A stretch of DNA of 64,000 nucleotides. It comes from Ryuthela nishihirai. Lineage: Eukaryota; Arthropoda; Arachnida; Araneae; Heptathelidae. Both the position numbers and the translations under genes were made by a program. Positions 33,405 through 45,709 of this stretch are shown here, piece after piece (position 1 is the first letter of the stretch; the number at the start of each line of letters is the position of its first letter). The DNA lies in contig JAWZYU010000001.1 in the NCBI GenBank assembly GCA_038380435.1, positions 10,024,001-10,088,000 of the forward strand. Reading direction: 5' to 3'. The notes below the pieces were generated by a model. The model did not search any database and was not told the origin of the DNA. It saw nothing but the letters and a program-made list of their open reading frames with translations.

Positions 33405-34199
33405 CCTTTAGCGTCTGGTCCGACCCAGAAGCAGAGGTCAAAGTAACCTTGGCCAAAGCCTTGGCTGACCTTCCTGTTGCCGCTACTGTGGAATGCCAAA
33501 GGGGTGAAAAGCTTACAAAAGTACCTGAGGAAGATGGAACACAAGGAAGAATGCTTGGCATTCAAAAGGCCCCTTGTGATGAAAAGTGCAGCTAAGAAAC
33601 TATCTCAGAGAAAAGAATGCATCAGTTCATTGACAGCGACTCGAGTCCCGTAATTTTTGCTGCGCATGGCCGGAACTCCAAGCGGCAGAAAAGGCAAAAC
33701 AATTTTCTCAAATCTTCCATTTCCAAAAAAAAAGACAAATTAAAGAGATCTAAATTCTGAAAAAATATCCAGTTTCCTTCAAGAATTTTAGGCCACGTGC
33801 ATCCTTTTTTACCTGTTTGGGACACGGCTGTGGAGCACGTGGGCGAATCCACTACTCAGGAAGGATGTCCGGATATTTTTGATCAGATAGTGTATATGAA
33901 GTAGTGGAGAAATCAACTTGACTGTTAAGACGGAAAGAAAGGTAACGAAGAATGTTTTTTTTAGCAATTTAAATGCTTAGTCGGCAGAAGGAAATTGATG
34001 CAACGGATGAAAGTTTGGATTAGTGAACACTGATCAATTGTGGAAAAGATGATAATGATGATGATGCAAAAAAACAAAAGCCAATGTTTCTCTGGTTGTT
34101 TATAACGATGTGAACGAACTAAACATTGTAATTCAAATATTATGAGTTTTTTAAACTGCCCCAACGATATGTTACCAACGTTTTGCAGCCAGTGTCTGT
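33405..34199. other. No gene recognised; weak charged frame
   Basis: The plus frame 33398-33595 (opening at GTG) has a protein-like composition (SDPEAEVKVTLAKALADLPV) but no recognised family. The rest is AT-rich with a short (gat)n tract near 34050. Confidence 0.2.
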
Positions 34200-34556
34200 C
34201 CAGCATTTGTTCAGCAGCACGGAACCTTTTACCTGCAAGATAATGACCATCCCCACACTGCAGGCATTAGTCTGCAGTATCTACACGAGCAAAACATTCA
34301 GGTACTACCATGAGTAGCAACCTCGTCGGACCTGTCACCTATTGAACACGTCTGGGACATGATGGGCCAACAGCTCCAACAACACCCAAGAGATGTGTCA
34401 ACCACTGTTGATGAATTGGAACAGCGACTTCGCGGTATTTGGCGTTCTATCCGTCAGGAGGACCATAGCATTCCCCGCCGTGTTTATGAATGCATTGCTG
34501 AGCTTGAACCGCCCCGGTTCAACATCACACTTAATTGTTCCACTTTACCGTGTAGG
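34200..34556 (+). pseudogene. Tc1-like transposase, C-terminal fragment
   Basis: Reads YLQDNDHPHTAG, YLHEQNIQVLP, a TGA where Trp is expected, then DLSPIEHVWDMMGQQLQQHP and LEQRLRGIWRSIRQEDHSIP. These are the DNAPPH-like second Asp block and the SPDLSPIEHVWD third catalytic (Glu) block of the Tc1 family. The sequence is clearly different from the copy at 31.7 kb, so it is a separate subfamily. The N-terminal two thirds are absent. Confidence 0.9.
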
Positions 34557-35070
34557 TAAAGTGGTAATGTTCCATATATTTTTTGATAATGTAATCAATC
34601 GCACATCTCGGTGTATGCCGACAGATGTCTGCGTTTCAATAAAATGGCATTCATCATTCCAGGTGCTTGAATGGTTTTTCCTGTGTTGTAATCAAGGAGT
34701 CAAATGAAGTGAAAAAGAAAAACTTTCGAACCATTTTCCCATCCGAAGCAATTTATAGAATTAAAGTTATCTGTGAAATTGAAAATAAAAGCAAAAATTT
34801 AAAGTACAAATTAAAATATTAAAATATTTTTATCTTCATATAAGAGCCCGAAGAAGTAAAAAGTAAAATTAAAACACATGAATGATGAAATTATTGGATT
34901 CTTGTTAACTTCAAAGGATATTAAAACTATGAATAATTTCTCTTACCAACTGCACAAAAATTGAAATCATCTTACTAAGTGATTTCATAATTGGTACCGT
35001 TTGCTTTTAATTTTGACTCTTTTAAGGAGCATATACGAAGATAGTTTTTTTTTAAATAAGTAAATAAATA
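34557..35070. other. No feature seen
   Basis: AT-rich unique DNA. Confidence 0.3.
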
Positions 35071-35133
35071 CCCTCTCAGGCAGCTGCTTGCCACAGAGGT
35101 CTGACAAGAGCCTGTAAGTTTGTATGCCATAGT
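35071..35133 (-). repeat. SINE-1 3'-end fragment
   Basis: The complement of the family tail: ccctctcaggcagctgcttg then ccacagaggtctgacaagag and cctgtaagtttgtatgcc. Only the last 60 bp remain, so the copy is 5'-truncated. Confidence 0.8.
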
Positions 35134-35207
35134 TGTTTTTAATTTTTTTTTTGAATTATACATTTTATTTTTTGTTTCAGGTTTCGAATTTGACATTCCG
35201 TGAAAGG

Positions 35208-35281
35208 CGAAGCAGCAGAATTCCTATAATCAGCGAAGCAGCAGAATTCCTATAATCAGCGAAGCAGCAGAATTCCTATAA
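35208..35281. repeat. Tandem repeat, 26-bp unit x 3
   Basis: Unit cgaagcagcagaattcctat plus aatcag, nearly identical between copies; the third is cut after cctata. A (caga)n tract follows at about 35342-35358. Confidence 0.9.
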
Positions 35282-35799
35282 GGGCATGAATCCAGAGAGA
35301 ACGACACTTGACATGTTTAAGTGATTCAACATTTCATCCACAGACAGACAGACAGACAATGGAACGGAGCGGTTCAATCGAAGTCGCATTTAGGAGACGG
35401 GGCCACGAAATTGTTTCTTGGCACCCTTATGAGGAATCCATTTAACTCTTTCAAACTGTAATTTGTTTCTAATTGCTTCATTTATCTTAAGAACGATATT
35501 TTATAACTTTGTTTACCTGTGTAATAGTGTCTTCTATGGTTCTAAGTAAAGCGAAGAAATTGTTGATTGATTTCTATTATAAAAATTTATACCACGGCGA
35601 TGATAATGTGATTTCTAATCCTTTAAGAGAACACAAAATAAATGCAAAAATAATCGATGAGACAAATATACTACATAAAAGCGACAAAATAAAATAAAAG
35701 CGATCAGATCAGTTTTGATCTCGTTTTCTTTGAAAACGAGATAATAGTTTCGCTTTGTCGTCTGTCCATCTGTACACAGCGAACCTCTTTTGTTTACAG
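35282..35799. other. No gene recognised
   Basis: AT-rich. Includes a small hairpin, atctcgttttc with gaaaacgagat, at about 35719-35743. Confidence 0.3.
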
Positions 35800-36560
35800 A
35801 GATAAATTAAAAATTCTTTTTGTGTTGGAATAGGTATTGATGAAATATTACGATATATACTTTCGGAACTTCGCTAAAGCTATAATTGCGCCCTCTAGCT
35901 GTGGAAGAAGTTGAAAATTCAAACATTTTGAACGAATATTGCAAGCGATGAATTTAGGATAGAAATTTTAAATTTTGGATGCTGAATGTGAAGCTTAACA
36001 AGTTTCCATTGACAACAATGACTTGACCCATTATCCCCAGGGGGTGGAAAACACAACCGCATTGTTTAAAGCAATAATTGGAAAACTTTTTTAGTTGGAT
36101 TGGTACTAATGAAATATTATAATTCGCATTTTTCAAAAATTTAGGTAGTTTTAAATTATATTGTTACGGATCACTAAATATGGAAACGAAAAAACCATTA
36201 GCGACTTTTGCAAACGATTTGCATATGGTCTAAATTTGAAATTTCGGTGGCAGCTTTTCAGGAGATATTCCACTTTTCTCAGAGGGGTGTGGGAAATGCA
36301 GCTTTATAAATTTAAGAAATAAAAAACAAATTCTTTTGATAATTACTAATAAAATATTATTTGCATTTTTCCCATCTCAGATTAAATCTTTTAAGGAGGG
36401 AAAAAGTAGTTAAAGGAAAAACTTCATTCTCTTTGAACACGAGATTCCCATATGCGCCAGAAGCGATATCGGTTATTCTAGTTAATTTAAATATCTTCCA
36501 AATACATTTTGCTAATAAACATTTCACATTTCAGTACCAATCGGTTTGATTTGAAGATCA
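35800..36560. repeat. Three diverged tandem units, about 250 bp each
   Basis: Similar phrases recur in order: ttctttttgtgttggaatag with gatgaaatattacga (about 35814), ttttttagttggattggtac with taatgaaatattata (about 36086), and aattcttttgataattacta with ataaaatatta (about 36329). Each is followed by a variant of gcaagcgatgaa/gcaaacgatttgc and a g-rich block ending near a gggaaatgca or ggaaaacaca phrase. Confidence 0.5.
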
Positions 36561-37289
36561 TTCACTCAGTGTGATCATTTGAGGAAGGAAGTGGACTGAA
36601 GCTCTTTCTCAAGAAGAGACTTGCTTCATCATCATCATCATCACGTTACAAGATACATGAGATGTCCTTGTTCAGGCTTTCCCAATAAAATGTTGAGAAA
36701 AGTGATTGTAATCATATAAACAAAATTTTTTAAACTCTTTTTTCTCTTTATAGCTCTTTTCTTCTTTTTTTTAGATCTCTTTTTTATTTATTGTATTTTA
36801 TGTTTTTTTTAAGGTTAGACTCTTTTTTTTATTTATAGAGGCTTGCTCGTCTGATGACAGCTATTAGAGCGCCATTTTGATGCTTCATTTAACTACAGAT
36901 GGATGACGTTACGAACCGGTTGTGCTGTTAGAGATAACGGAAGTTGGCTGCGCAACAGACGAGAAGAAACGAGCAGAGATGACGTCAGATATGGTGAGAA
37001 CCGAGGCGGGAAGGATTCCAGACAAAACCAATTGCGGCAGTCAGGACCATTTCAAATAAAAAAAAATTGACTCCGAGTGATTTAAAATATAGCTCGTTGT
37101 TAAGTGACTGTAGGAGGCAGAAGAAGTCAGTCTGAATTCTTCCCCCTGAGGCAATCGGCAGAAGGAAGACGACATCCGGAGATGGAAATCTTCTGAAACG
37201 GAGAGACTAAAGAGTCGGAGCGAAAGGGAGCAACTTTTTCAACACCGACAAAAATAAGCATTTAAACAAAATATTGAATTTTACAACCA
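36561..37289. other. No gene recognised
   Basis: Contains a (cat)n tract at about 36627-36645 and T-rich sequence. The 36840-37250 part is more complex but has no recognisable ORF. Confidence 0.3.
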
Positions 37290-39335
37290 TTTTGCTTTGT
37301 TCTTTCTGACGCAAATTGTTTGAATGTTTCAAGAAATGTTTACAAAAAAAATTCAGAAATGAGTCATTCTCCTATTCTAATAAATCATATAATAATCTGG
37401 AAACCTTTAAGCTCAAAAATGTTACCGAAATCGAAGTTCTTAAGCTTATAAATTCGCTAAAAACAACTCGCAGTGTCGGGCTAGATGGAATCCCTGTCTT
37501 TATTCTAAAAATTCTTTCCCTAATAATTTCTGCATCCCTTTGTGATGTAATTAATTGCTCATTTAACTCCAATGAATTACCAATTCCATGGAAAGAAGCC
37601 ATCATCTCACCTATACTTAAAATTTCAAATCCTTGTAATCCTCTGGATTATCGACCAATTTCAGTTACATGTGTTTTAAACTAAATTTTAGAAAAAGCTG
37701 TCGAAAGACAATATTGACTTTTGTTGGAAATTTTAATTTACTTTCCTGCAGACATTTCGAGTTTAGGAAAAATCGGTCAACTGAAACTCTCATGACACTT
37801 CTTGTTAATTAATGGAGATTGGCTTTAGACAGCAAAGTGAAAACGGTTGTGGGACTGGTTTCCCTTGACATCTCAAAAGCATCGGATTCAGTTGAACACA
37901 AATTTATCTTGCAAAAACTCGGCTATAATCTTAATCTATCGCCCTCAGCTCTTTTCTGGTTTAAAAATTATCTCAGCGACCGTGTTATCCGAACTAAATT
38001 AAGCACTAATGAGATCTCTACACCTCTTAAAATCAATCGGGGAGTACCTTAAGGAACCATTCTTAGCACACTTCTCTTCAACCTATTTGTTAATGATTTT
38101 GTACAATCCTCCACCTACTACAATATTTTTATGTATGCAGACGATTGTCTTCTTTTTTTTACCTAAAGTTCATTCACTTTTCTAAAACAAGAAATAGAAA
38201 ACAATATTCATGATGCGCTTCATTAAATATGCTAAAAATGGATTCACTGTCAATATTAAGAAAAACCAATAGTTTTTTTCTTTCAACTTCAAATTCTCCT
38301 CCGCCTGACACAAACATTAAAATTAATAACACCCATATTACATTTTCCACTTCCATGAAGTATTTAGGTATGACGATAGATAATAATCTTGACTTTGGAA
38401 TTCACATTAATAAAACCGTCGCTTCAGCTTCTAAAAGAACTTATATTGAGGTACATTCGAAACTATATATCCTCCTATGCCACAATGTTCTACAAAATTT
38501 GCATCCGACCGAAACTCGAATACTGTGCTTCCACTCTTTTATAAATTAGAAAGAGTTCAAAATGAAGCTCTTAAAATCATCAGCAAAATCTATTTTAACA
38601 AACGAGAATCTCTAACACTTACTGATACTCGTTCCAACTACCAAATTCCCACTCTTGAATCTAGAAGAAAGCTGCGGTTTATTACCCTTATTCACGACAC
38701 TGTTTAAAACCAGTCTCATTCCCTTCATTCGATTCTTACACCCTATATTCGATTACGACATCGCCACATCTATATAGCTCTGATAATAAAATGTTTTCTC
38801 CTCCCAAGATTTTCAAAGCTAAGTCAATCTCTTTTGCCTTTCAAGCAACCTCAACCTGAAACTCTCTACCGAGCGATATCACTTCTTTAAATTCTAAAAC
38901 AAAATTCGAAAACCATATTACTCCACTCCTATTAGAATATTGACACTTTTCACCAACAACATCTCCTCATCCCTATTCCCACTTCCCATCTTTGTCCTTT
39001 GGATTATCCGCAATCCTTTTCTTCCCCCTGATCATTCATTTAATATTACTCTCTGTAATCTTTTTCTTCTTCCTAAGTTTTCTTTATCATATTTCATATT
39101 ATATGTTTGTCTTCGTCTGTGCAGCTTGTCATTTTGTTTATATGTATCAAATAATTATGCAATTCCTGTAAATATGTTTGTATTTCTGTACTATCCTCAA
39201 TATTTCTTTTTAATTTCTCAAATGTACTGGGACATCAAGCCACTTGAACGTTTAAATTAATATCCAAAATTACCTGTAACTTGGCTTTACTGTAACCCCT
39301 GCATGAAATAAATTACTATTATTATAAATTATAGT
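37290..39335 (+). pseudogene. Second LINE clade: decayed reverse transcriptase with YADD
   Basis: Broken frames in order: LKLINSLKTTRSVGLDGIPV (RT start), PWKEAIISPILKISNPCNPL then DYRPISVTCVLN, a diverged motif A SLDISKASDSVEHKFILQKL, KNYLSDRVIRTKL, NRGVP-stop-GTILSTLLFNLFVNDF, FMYADDCLLFF (motif C) and YLGMTIDNNLDFGIHI. The NPLDYRPIS and NRGVPQGTILSPLLF signatures fit the Jockey/CR1 group rather than the RTE-like copies. Many stops and frame changes; no endonuclease is recognised, so it is 5'-truncated. The 3' end is aaaattacctgtaacttggc ... aaattactattattataa, shared with the fragment at 4947. Confidence 0.88.
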
Positions 39336-39364
39336 TGTTTCAAGTTCTATTCTCAGATTCACAT

Positions 39365-39540
39365 CCCGTGGCGTGCTTTGGTTCCTGATCAAAAGGACCT
39401 GGGTTCGGATCCTGTGTAAGGCATGGATGTATGTGTCGTTTTTCTGCTGAGGTCCTGCCATCCTCACGGACCTTCTACTATGTCGTATAAATTGACAGGA
39501 TCCTGTCAGACCTCTGTGGCAAGCAGCTGCTTGAGGGGAT
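39365..39540 (+). repeat. SINE-1 copy with decayed head
   Basis: The head is altered (cccgtggcgtgctttggttc) but the B box ggttcggatcc, the body ggatgtatgtgtcgtttttc and the tail gtggcaagcagctgcttgag are well kept. It lies directly after the LINE 3' end. Confidence 0.85.
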
Positions 39541-39902
39541 ATTTTTACCTTCTTTTTATTGCTTTTAACTTTCACATTTGTCGGTTGGTCGGTTTGTGGA
39601 TTTGACAAAAAGTTGTTACACCATATCTTTCGAACGCGATGGAGAAACTTAATGATTTATGTGCCAAATGAAAGCTGTGATCCGGGGAGTGTCAGAGGCT
39701 ATATAAAAAAAAATTAATCCCCGTGCTTTCTTCCCCTCTAAAAATGGGGAAATGTGGAAACTATTCTCAAGCTCTATCCCTAGAACGCGAAGGCCAATAT
39801 CTGAAATATATAATTTTGATATCTCCAATGTCGTGGTTTACCTCAAACGTGACTCCAGGGGGGGGGGGGGGGGGTAAATGTGCCCGAAGTTTATGAATCA
39901 AA
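39541..39902. other. No gene recognised; 17-base G run
   Basis: Contains a homopolymer of 17 G at 39858-39874. No coding feature. Confidence 0.3.
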
Positions 39903-40165
39903 ATTTAAAAAATACCTATTTTCCTATAGGACCTAAAAGGTGGAAAATAAACTTAAAACATGTCGATAATGTAATGTCACTGAGTATGTCTTCACTTCAA
40001 AGGAAGATAGGGCGCCGTTTTACCTACTGAATAAGATTACCGGCGCTCTTTCTTCCTTTGAAGTGAAGACGAAATAAGTGACCAATTGCACCATCGATAT
40101 GCTTTAAGTTTATTTTCTACTTTTTAGAGCCGCATAGGAAGATGGGTATTTTTTTAAATTTTTTA
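39903..40165. mobile_element. Hairpin (MITE-like) element, arms about 110 bp
   Basis: The left arm (about 39905-40017) and right arm (about 40044-40156) are inverted copies. The innermost part is gtcttcacttcaaaggaaga against tcttcctttgaagtgaagac, next to gggcgccg/cggcgct, and the match continues outward through ggaaaataaacttaaa/tttaagtttattttct to aaaaaatacc/gggtatttttt. The loop is about 26 nt. No ORF; probably a non-autonomous DNA element. No target-site duplication was resolved. Confidence 0.8.
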
Positions 40166-42752
40166 TTTATATTTTTTTAATTATTTGTCAGATTCAGAGC
40201 TTAACTTAGAATTTCTTAACGGAGGGAGAGGAGACGGGGGGGGGGGGAAACGATCCTGGTCGGTCAGCTGACAAGGGCCCCGTCCCAATTGGGAAGCCCG
40301 TCCAAAGACAGGAAGCACGGGTGCGAGGGAGAACGCCATTGTCAATATTCCATTTTCGGCAAAAAATAAAAGGTGGGAAGTCATCAATTATATGTTGAAA
40401 GACTTTTCGATGCTCATTCTCGATTCCTGGAAAAACTTCACAACCTAGAAATGCCACTTAACAAGGGGCAGCTCATCATTAGGGGCGAAAGCGCCCCCCC
40501 CCCCCTCAACACTTCTATAATATAGGCTTATCTTAATTTAAATTCTTATTTTATCGTAATTTTATCTTCATGAAAATCCTAAAACTGAATAATAGAAATC
40601 ATAATTCACTTCAATGTTCTTTTTTTTTTCGAAGCATTTTGCCTGTATCCCATTTCTGTAAGTAATTCATGGCTCAAAAGTGCAGACGTATTGCCTTCAT
40701 AGATCTCAACCGGTGAAGCTGAAAATGTGCCCAATGTGCCAAATTGTCCATTGGGGCCTTTTCTCTAGTGCAGCAATTTGCTGTAGGGAAGTCATTTGGA
40801 CGAGTTACGAGGCTACGCTGTGCTTGGCAATCAACGAATTACACTTAATTCCAACTAAGCAAATAAGTCCTCATTTATTGGCTGAAAGTCTCATCGCTAC
40901 TTTCTCCGAGTCCTCAATATGCGAAAGATGAAGGTTCAGTTTCCTTTCTTAAAATAAATAAACAATGCTTTGAAACTTTAAAACCATCTTTGCTTCGAAT
41001 TTACAAACTCTGAAAGATTTGGTGATATGTAATCACGAGACTGGTCAATTCCAAAGGCATCTTCATGGCAATGTTCGTTATGGTTCATACAGAACAAATG
41101 GAGGCACCAGAGCGAGTTGTACGAAACACTTTTCGCATTATAAAATGCAGATAGTTATTTGTTCCCCAATAATTGGATACATTTTTAAATACTGATTTAC
41201 GCCGCCTATAAATGCTATTTGGCTAGTAATATTTCAGATAAGAGCTTAAACTAATATTTTCTAAACTTACCTGAATCATAATTTCGTTTCAGTATGACTT
41301 TGGGCGACTGCATTTCAGAATCTGAAAGAAGAATTAGATTAACTATATGAAATCCATAATTACAACTTATTTCAATTAATGTATTTAAATTTCATTTGTT
41401 TGTTGCCAATGAAAGTGTCCATTGGTAGTCATGTAATGAGGTGTTCATTGATGAGTAACGTAATGCATTTAGTGTTAATATGACTGTTTTCTGAACAACG
41501 ACTGAGAAACATAAACAAGTAAATTTCTCTGAAACTTGAAATATGATTAAAATTCCCTAAAGATGATAGAAGTTTGTGCAAAAAGCATCCTCTTCAAGGA
41601 ATTGTTAAGTTCTAATGTAAAAGTAGATTTCAGCTCAAATAGAATATTCTTTCGATTTTACACCTTTTATTGGTTGATTCTGCATATAACTTGCATTTAA
41701 ATATGTTTTTAGAAATTCTTTAGAGTATTTTCAAGTGGTTTTGATAAGAATTGTGTAGTGTATTTCAAGGAGATAAACGTGATTGAAGTATTTTAAAAAA
41801 TTAAGTTAGTTTTTGTAACGGACTCTATCGCGATGTCTATTGACATACGCGTTGCTTGAGAAGTGAGTTGGAATAGACGCATGGATACAATCCTCGCTTA
41901 TTGCGCAGTGATACATTGCTAATGGTACTATTCTGTACAGCGCCGTGACATAGGTGAAGCAACTCTAGACAATGTATGTCTTTTAGGGAAAATTGTTACT
42001 TAAAAAGCTATTACTTTGAAACTTTTTAGGATATCTGTAGAATGTTTAAAAGTCTTACAAATTTATTTTTAATTAAATATATTCAGAATCTGTACAAAAT
42101 CATATTTAATAGTTATTATTTGTGATTTTTCCTTTTTGCGTTTTCTACTTCATTTACATACAGTATGTTTTTTTTTTCTTGTGTATATTATATAATTCAA
42201 GATTAATTTCGTGTTAAATATACCTATCGTTATGCAGTGGTCCATAATCATTGATTGGGAGAGGGGGGGGGGGGGCGATTCAGGATTTTCGCTTCGGATG
42301 CGAGATCCCACTTCCGACACAGATTCTGTAGATCTACTTTGGTTATCTAGAGTAACTTAAAAGAGCGTTTATTCTTTGTAACAATTTATTCCAAAAGAAT
42401 TCATGTTGTTGATTCGATTATTTAGATTTGGTATTTTTTCAAGTGCGGAATGAAAGTCTAAAAATTTGTATTGTTTGGTTTAATTGTCTCTGATTGGATT
42501 ATTTAGTTTTCAATGTTTGTTTTCTTAAGTGTGAAACAGCGTTGCGTTGTGATATGAAAATAATTCAATTAGAGGCAAGCGAATTCCTGAACAAGACAAT
42601 TTCGTTCGCCAACATTTTGTATCCTTACGAATCCGATTCGGATTCCATCTCTTCCCAATTGGGAAGTGCAACCAGAGGATATCAAATGATGAGTCTGATT
42701 TCACAGTCTCATCACGGGGCATTAACGACGAATATCGCTCCGCTCCTGCGAG
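40166..42752. other. Long stretch without a recognised gene
   Basis: AT-rich, with G/C runs near 40236, 40494 and 42265. The frame at 40680-40931 (+) opens without homology. No repeat shared with the rest of the window was noticed. Confidence 0.3.
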
Positions 42753-43082
42753 TTGGTTTCACTCTGTGGTAGACGTAGTGGCCCTATCTGTTCAAAAGCT
42801 CACGAGCCGTCACTGCAGGTGTTAACACGTTCAAAATCGTATTATATAAGAGGCGTAATTGTGGGCGAACGGACACGTGTGACATCACCAGTGGCAGAAA
42901 TTGGCGGATTCCCGTGGTTCCTGTGGCTGCTGGAGCGATTCGTCCCAATTTTGGTTGTGTGGCCCCACTTACTTCTAATCCTCTTTATCTGGGGCGCTGC
43001 AGTCGCCTGCCTCGTGAAGGCAGTTATCGATCGACGTACGTTTGGTGGGAATGAACTTATTGAAGAGTTTCGCTTGGCGTAG
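42753..43082 (+). other. Open frame with a membrane segment, possible exon
   Basis: A 109-codon frame, opening at TTG (not a plausible start), with WFLWLLERFVPILVV followed by LLLILFIWGAAVACLVK, a strongly hydrophobic span of about 30 residues, then the charged end DRRTFGGNELIEEFRLA. An in-frame acceptor-like gccgtcactgcag ends at about 42821. It shares an R-x-[IV]-P-[IV]-L start of the hydrophobic segment with the frame at 30643. Not recognised as a known family. Confidence 0.25.
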
Positions 43083-44091
43083 GTATTACTAATATCGAAA
43101 TCATCTTTGAATAGTTAAAGCAAAAAATGCTAAGTTACTTAAAACAAGCAGTCCGTTTAGTGATGGGAGGGAGAACAAGATTTACTGAATGATCCAGATC
43201 CTTCCTACTTCTGTGCCGCTGTTAATTACGATTCGAAGAGGTATTCCATAGCAATAATTGGACTCTTTATGCGTGAACTTATAACTGTTGCTTTCGTTTG
43301 GCATCTGCGCATTTTTTCTGTTTATCCAAAGCATCGACGAAGTTGAAATATGAGGTTACATTAAAACTAAATATTTGCATTTCTCTCTTGTCAGGGAGAC
43401 TGATGCAGAGCTACAACTTTTGAAGCAAAGATTTCATTGATCGTCTATTAATCCGAATGGTAACCTCAGGGCAGTGTATTTTACAGCGTAACGAGCTAAA
43501 TGGCCAAGTCACAAGGATCCCAGACTCAGAAGCCAAGATATAGGATGCACGGAGCAGTTATAAGGAGAGAGATTGCATTATTTATTCTAGGTCATCCAGT
43601 AGGTTCTGTAATGGGCTACTTGGTGCATTTTTCAGAACACTAGATAACGACTTAGTTTAGCCTCTAATGGACGATGACCTTCTTGAGGTTTCTATATTAG
43701 CGGGGGGGGGGGAATCCAAATATACGAGTTTGAATTAGAAAAAACGTTTTTTCATTTTTTCTTTTATTAAATGAAGAATTCAAAGGAACCGATAACGAAG
43801 GAGTTTTTCACGTTGGCTCCGCAAATGCGATCCTTTCAGAAGAACCTTTTCATTGACTGCCAATTATTCTTCATCTCATCCATTTTATTGCCTTGGTGGT
43901 AACTTGTAATCGATTTCATCTGATCAAAGTGAAAACAAAAGTTCTATGCTTTTCAAATAAATCGAAATATACTGAAGCTCAAAATTTGAAAGATAATGGC
44001 CAAAAGGGTAAAAAAGTCGACTTCTGCTAATTATATATGGTAAAAAAAAAACGTTTTTTTCCGTATACAATTAAATGACAATGTTAATATA
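43083..44091. other. No gene recognised; short SINE-2 fragment
   Basis: At about 43495-43535 the phrase gagctaaatggccaagtcac with aaggatcc is a small minus-strand SINE-2 remnant. The rest is AT-rich, with a G run near 43700. Confidence 0.35.
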
Positions 44092-45306
44092 CACTGAGAG
44101 CCAAAAGTCATGGGATGCATGCCTAATAACGGGCTGGTCCTCCTCGAGCCCTCAGCAGTGCAGCCACACGTCATAGCATGGAGCCAACGGAGTTGCTGGT
44201 ACCGTTTTCTGCAGGGATGGGATCCTACACATTCTGCAGTGTAGACCATAATTGTGTTGCATTGGATGGTGCTGGATTCATGGATCGTAAGCTTGTTTCC
44301 ATTGTGTCCCACATATACTCCAAGGGGTTCATATCGGGGACAGTGGGGGCCAATTTATGGTGGTAAAGTCCGTGGAGTGCTCCTCGATCCACCTCCAAAC
44401 ATCCAAAGACTGGTGACACACTGCATTATCTTGTTGGACCACCCCTTCACCATCAGGGTGCTCGAGAATCATGAAGGAGTGCAGGTGATCTGCGAGAATG
44501 TCCACTTATTTGATACCTGTCAGCGATTGCTCCAAACGGACAAGAGAGCCCAATGTAGACCACGTGAACACGCCCCACACCATTACAGATCCACCTCCAG
44601 CCTGAACAGTACTTTGCAGACAGGAAGGGTCCATGGCTTCACGGGGCCTACGCCCCACTCTAACGTGCACATCAGCACGAAACAACCGGAATCTTGATTC
44701 ATCTGACTATGCTACCCGACGCCACTGTTCTACTCTCCAATTTCGATGTCTTCGGGCCTATTCTAGTCGTTGAGCTCTGTGATAATATGTAAGCAATGGA
44801 CATGAGTGGGTCTTCGGCTACCAAATCCGATGGAGTGCAGGTGGCAACGGACAGTCCTTTCAGAAACGTTTTGTGTTTGGCCTGCATTCAAACTGGCAGT
44901 GATTTCATGCATCGTAGCCTGTCTGTTGGTCGTTATTATTTGTGACAGCCGACGCAAGTTCCGTTAGTCAATTGCACGTGACCCTTCGTTGGTTTACTTT
45001 TGTGGAAATGTCATCAATAGAATACTGACGATAAACTCTTGACACTGTAGACCTGGGAAAACCGAATTCCTGCACGATTTCCGATATTGAATGGCCCATC
45101 CTTCTGGCACCGACGATCAAGCCACGTTCAAAGTCAGACAACTCATGACGTGCAGCGGTGCTGAATTCACAACTACTCCGAAATGAATGTTGGGTTTGTA
45201 GGCTATTGCAGTGACATTCTGCAGTTGACGTCCAACGCATCGGTTACGAGTACAGCGCGCTAGTTCTGCTTTAACTGCTATTCTCATGACTTTTGGCCTC
45301 TCAGTG
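44092..45306 (-). mobile_element. Tc1-like DNA transposon with both terminal repeats
   Basis: Left end cactgagagccaaaagtcat and right end catgacttttggcctctcag (ending in tg) are inverted copies of about 21 bp that differ by one missing base. A TA precedes the left end (44090-44091), as expected for Tc1 integration; the right flank reads aa, so the TA duplication is lost or mutated there. Length 1215 bp, coding on the minus strand. Confidence 0.9.
44225..45240 (-). pseudogene. Tc1-like transposase of the 44.1-kb element
   Basis: Minus-strand pieces in order: ELSDFERGLIVGARRMGHSI and FGFPRSTVSRVYRQY (paired helix-turn-helix DNA binding), after a frame change RLSQIITTNRQATMHEITAS and VSERTVRCHLHSIGFGSRRP, and the catalytic end PDMNPLEYMWDTMETSLRS. 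The middle, which should carry the first two Asp residues, is frame-shifted and only partly readable. Frame changes near 44965 and 44765 and further damage in 44.4-44.7 kb make it inactive. The subfamily differs from both other Tc1 remnants in the window. Confidence 0.88.
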
Positions 45307-45709
45307 AAATTCCCATAATGGTGGTGATGGAATTAGGGAACAAGTGACACTAATAAGACGTGTGATCCCTCTTGGCAGCCATATAATTCACTCAACGCAT
45401 TCTCCTACTGTTAATGAGATTTGGTTGTGATCAAGCCTCCCATCTCCTTCACAACAGCAGATATGAAACTCATCAAGGTTCTGGGAGGAAGCAGGCCAAA
45501 TTTCTTTCTAAACTGCAAAGGCGCAATTCGGACACGTGACAGCACAGGGAAACTTTCTTCTGTGTTCAGGAGAATTTCTTTCCTCGAACACCCTCATTAC
45601 AAGAATTGGAGAGAACGTTGAAGCTGACGTCCTGAAATTCGGCTCCCCAGGTCACCTAATTTGCTCCTTTGGATTCAGGTCCGAGGATATGGCTGCCACT
45701 CCATCCTAA
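45307..45709. other. No gene recognised
   Basis: The frame at 45421-45621 opens at TTG and is not recognised. Confidence 0.25.

Noticed and set aside
44254..44697. 147-codon plus-strand ORF
   Set aside because: Antisense of the Tc1-like element at 44.1-45.3 kb.
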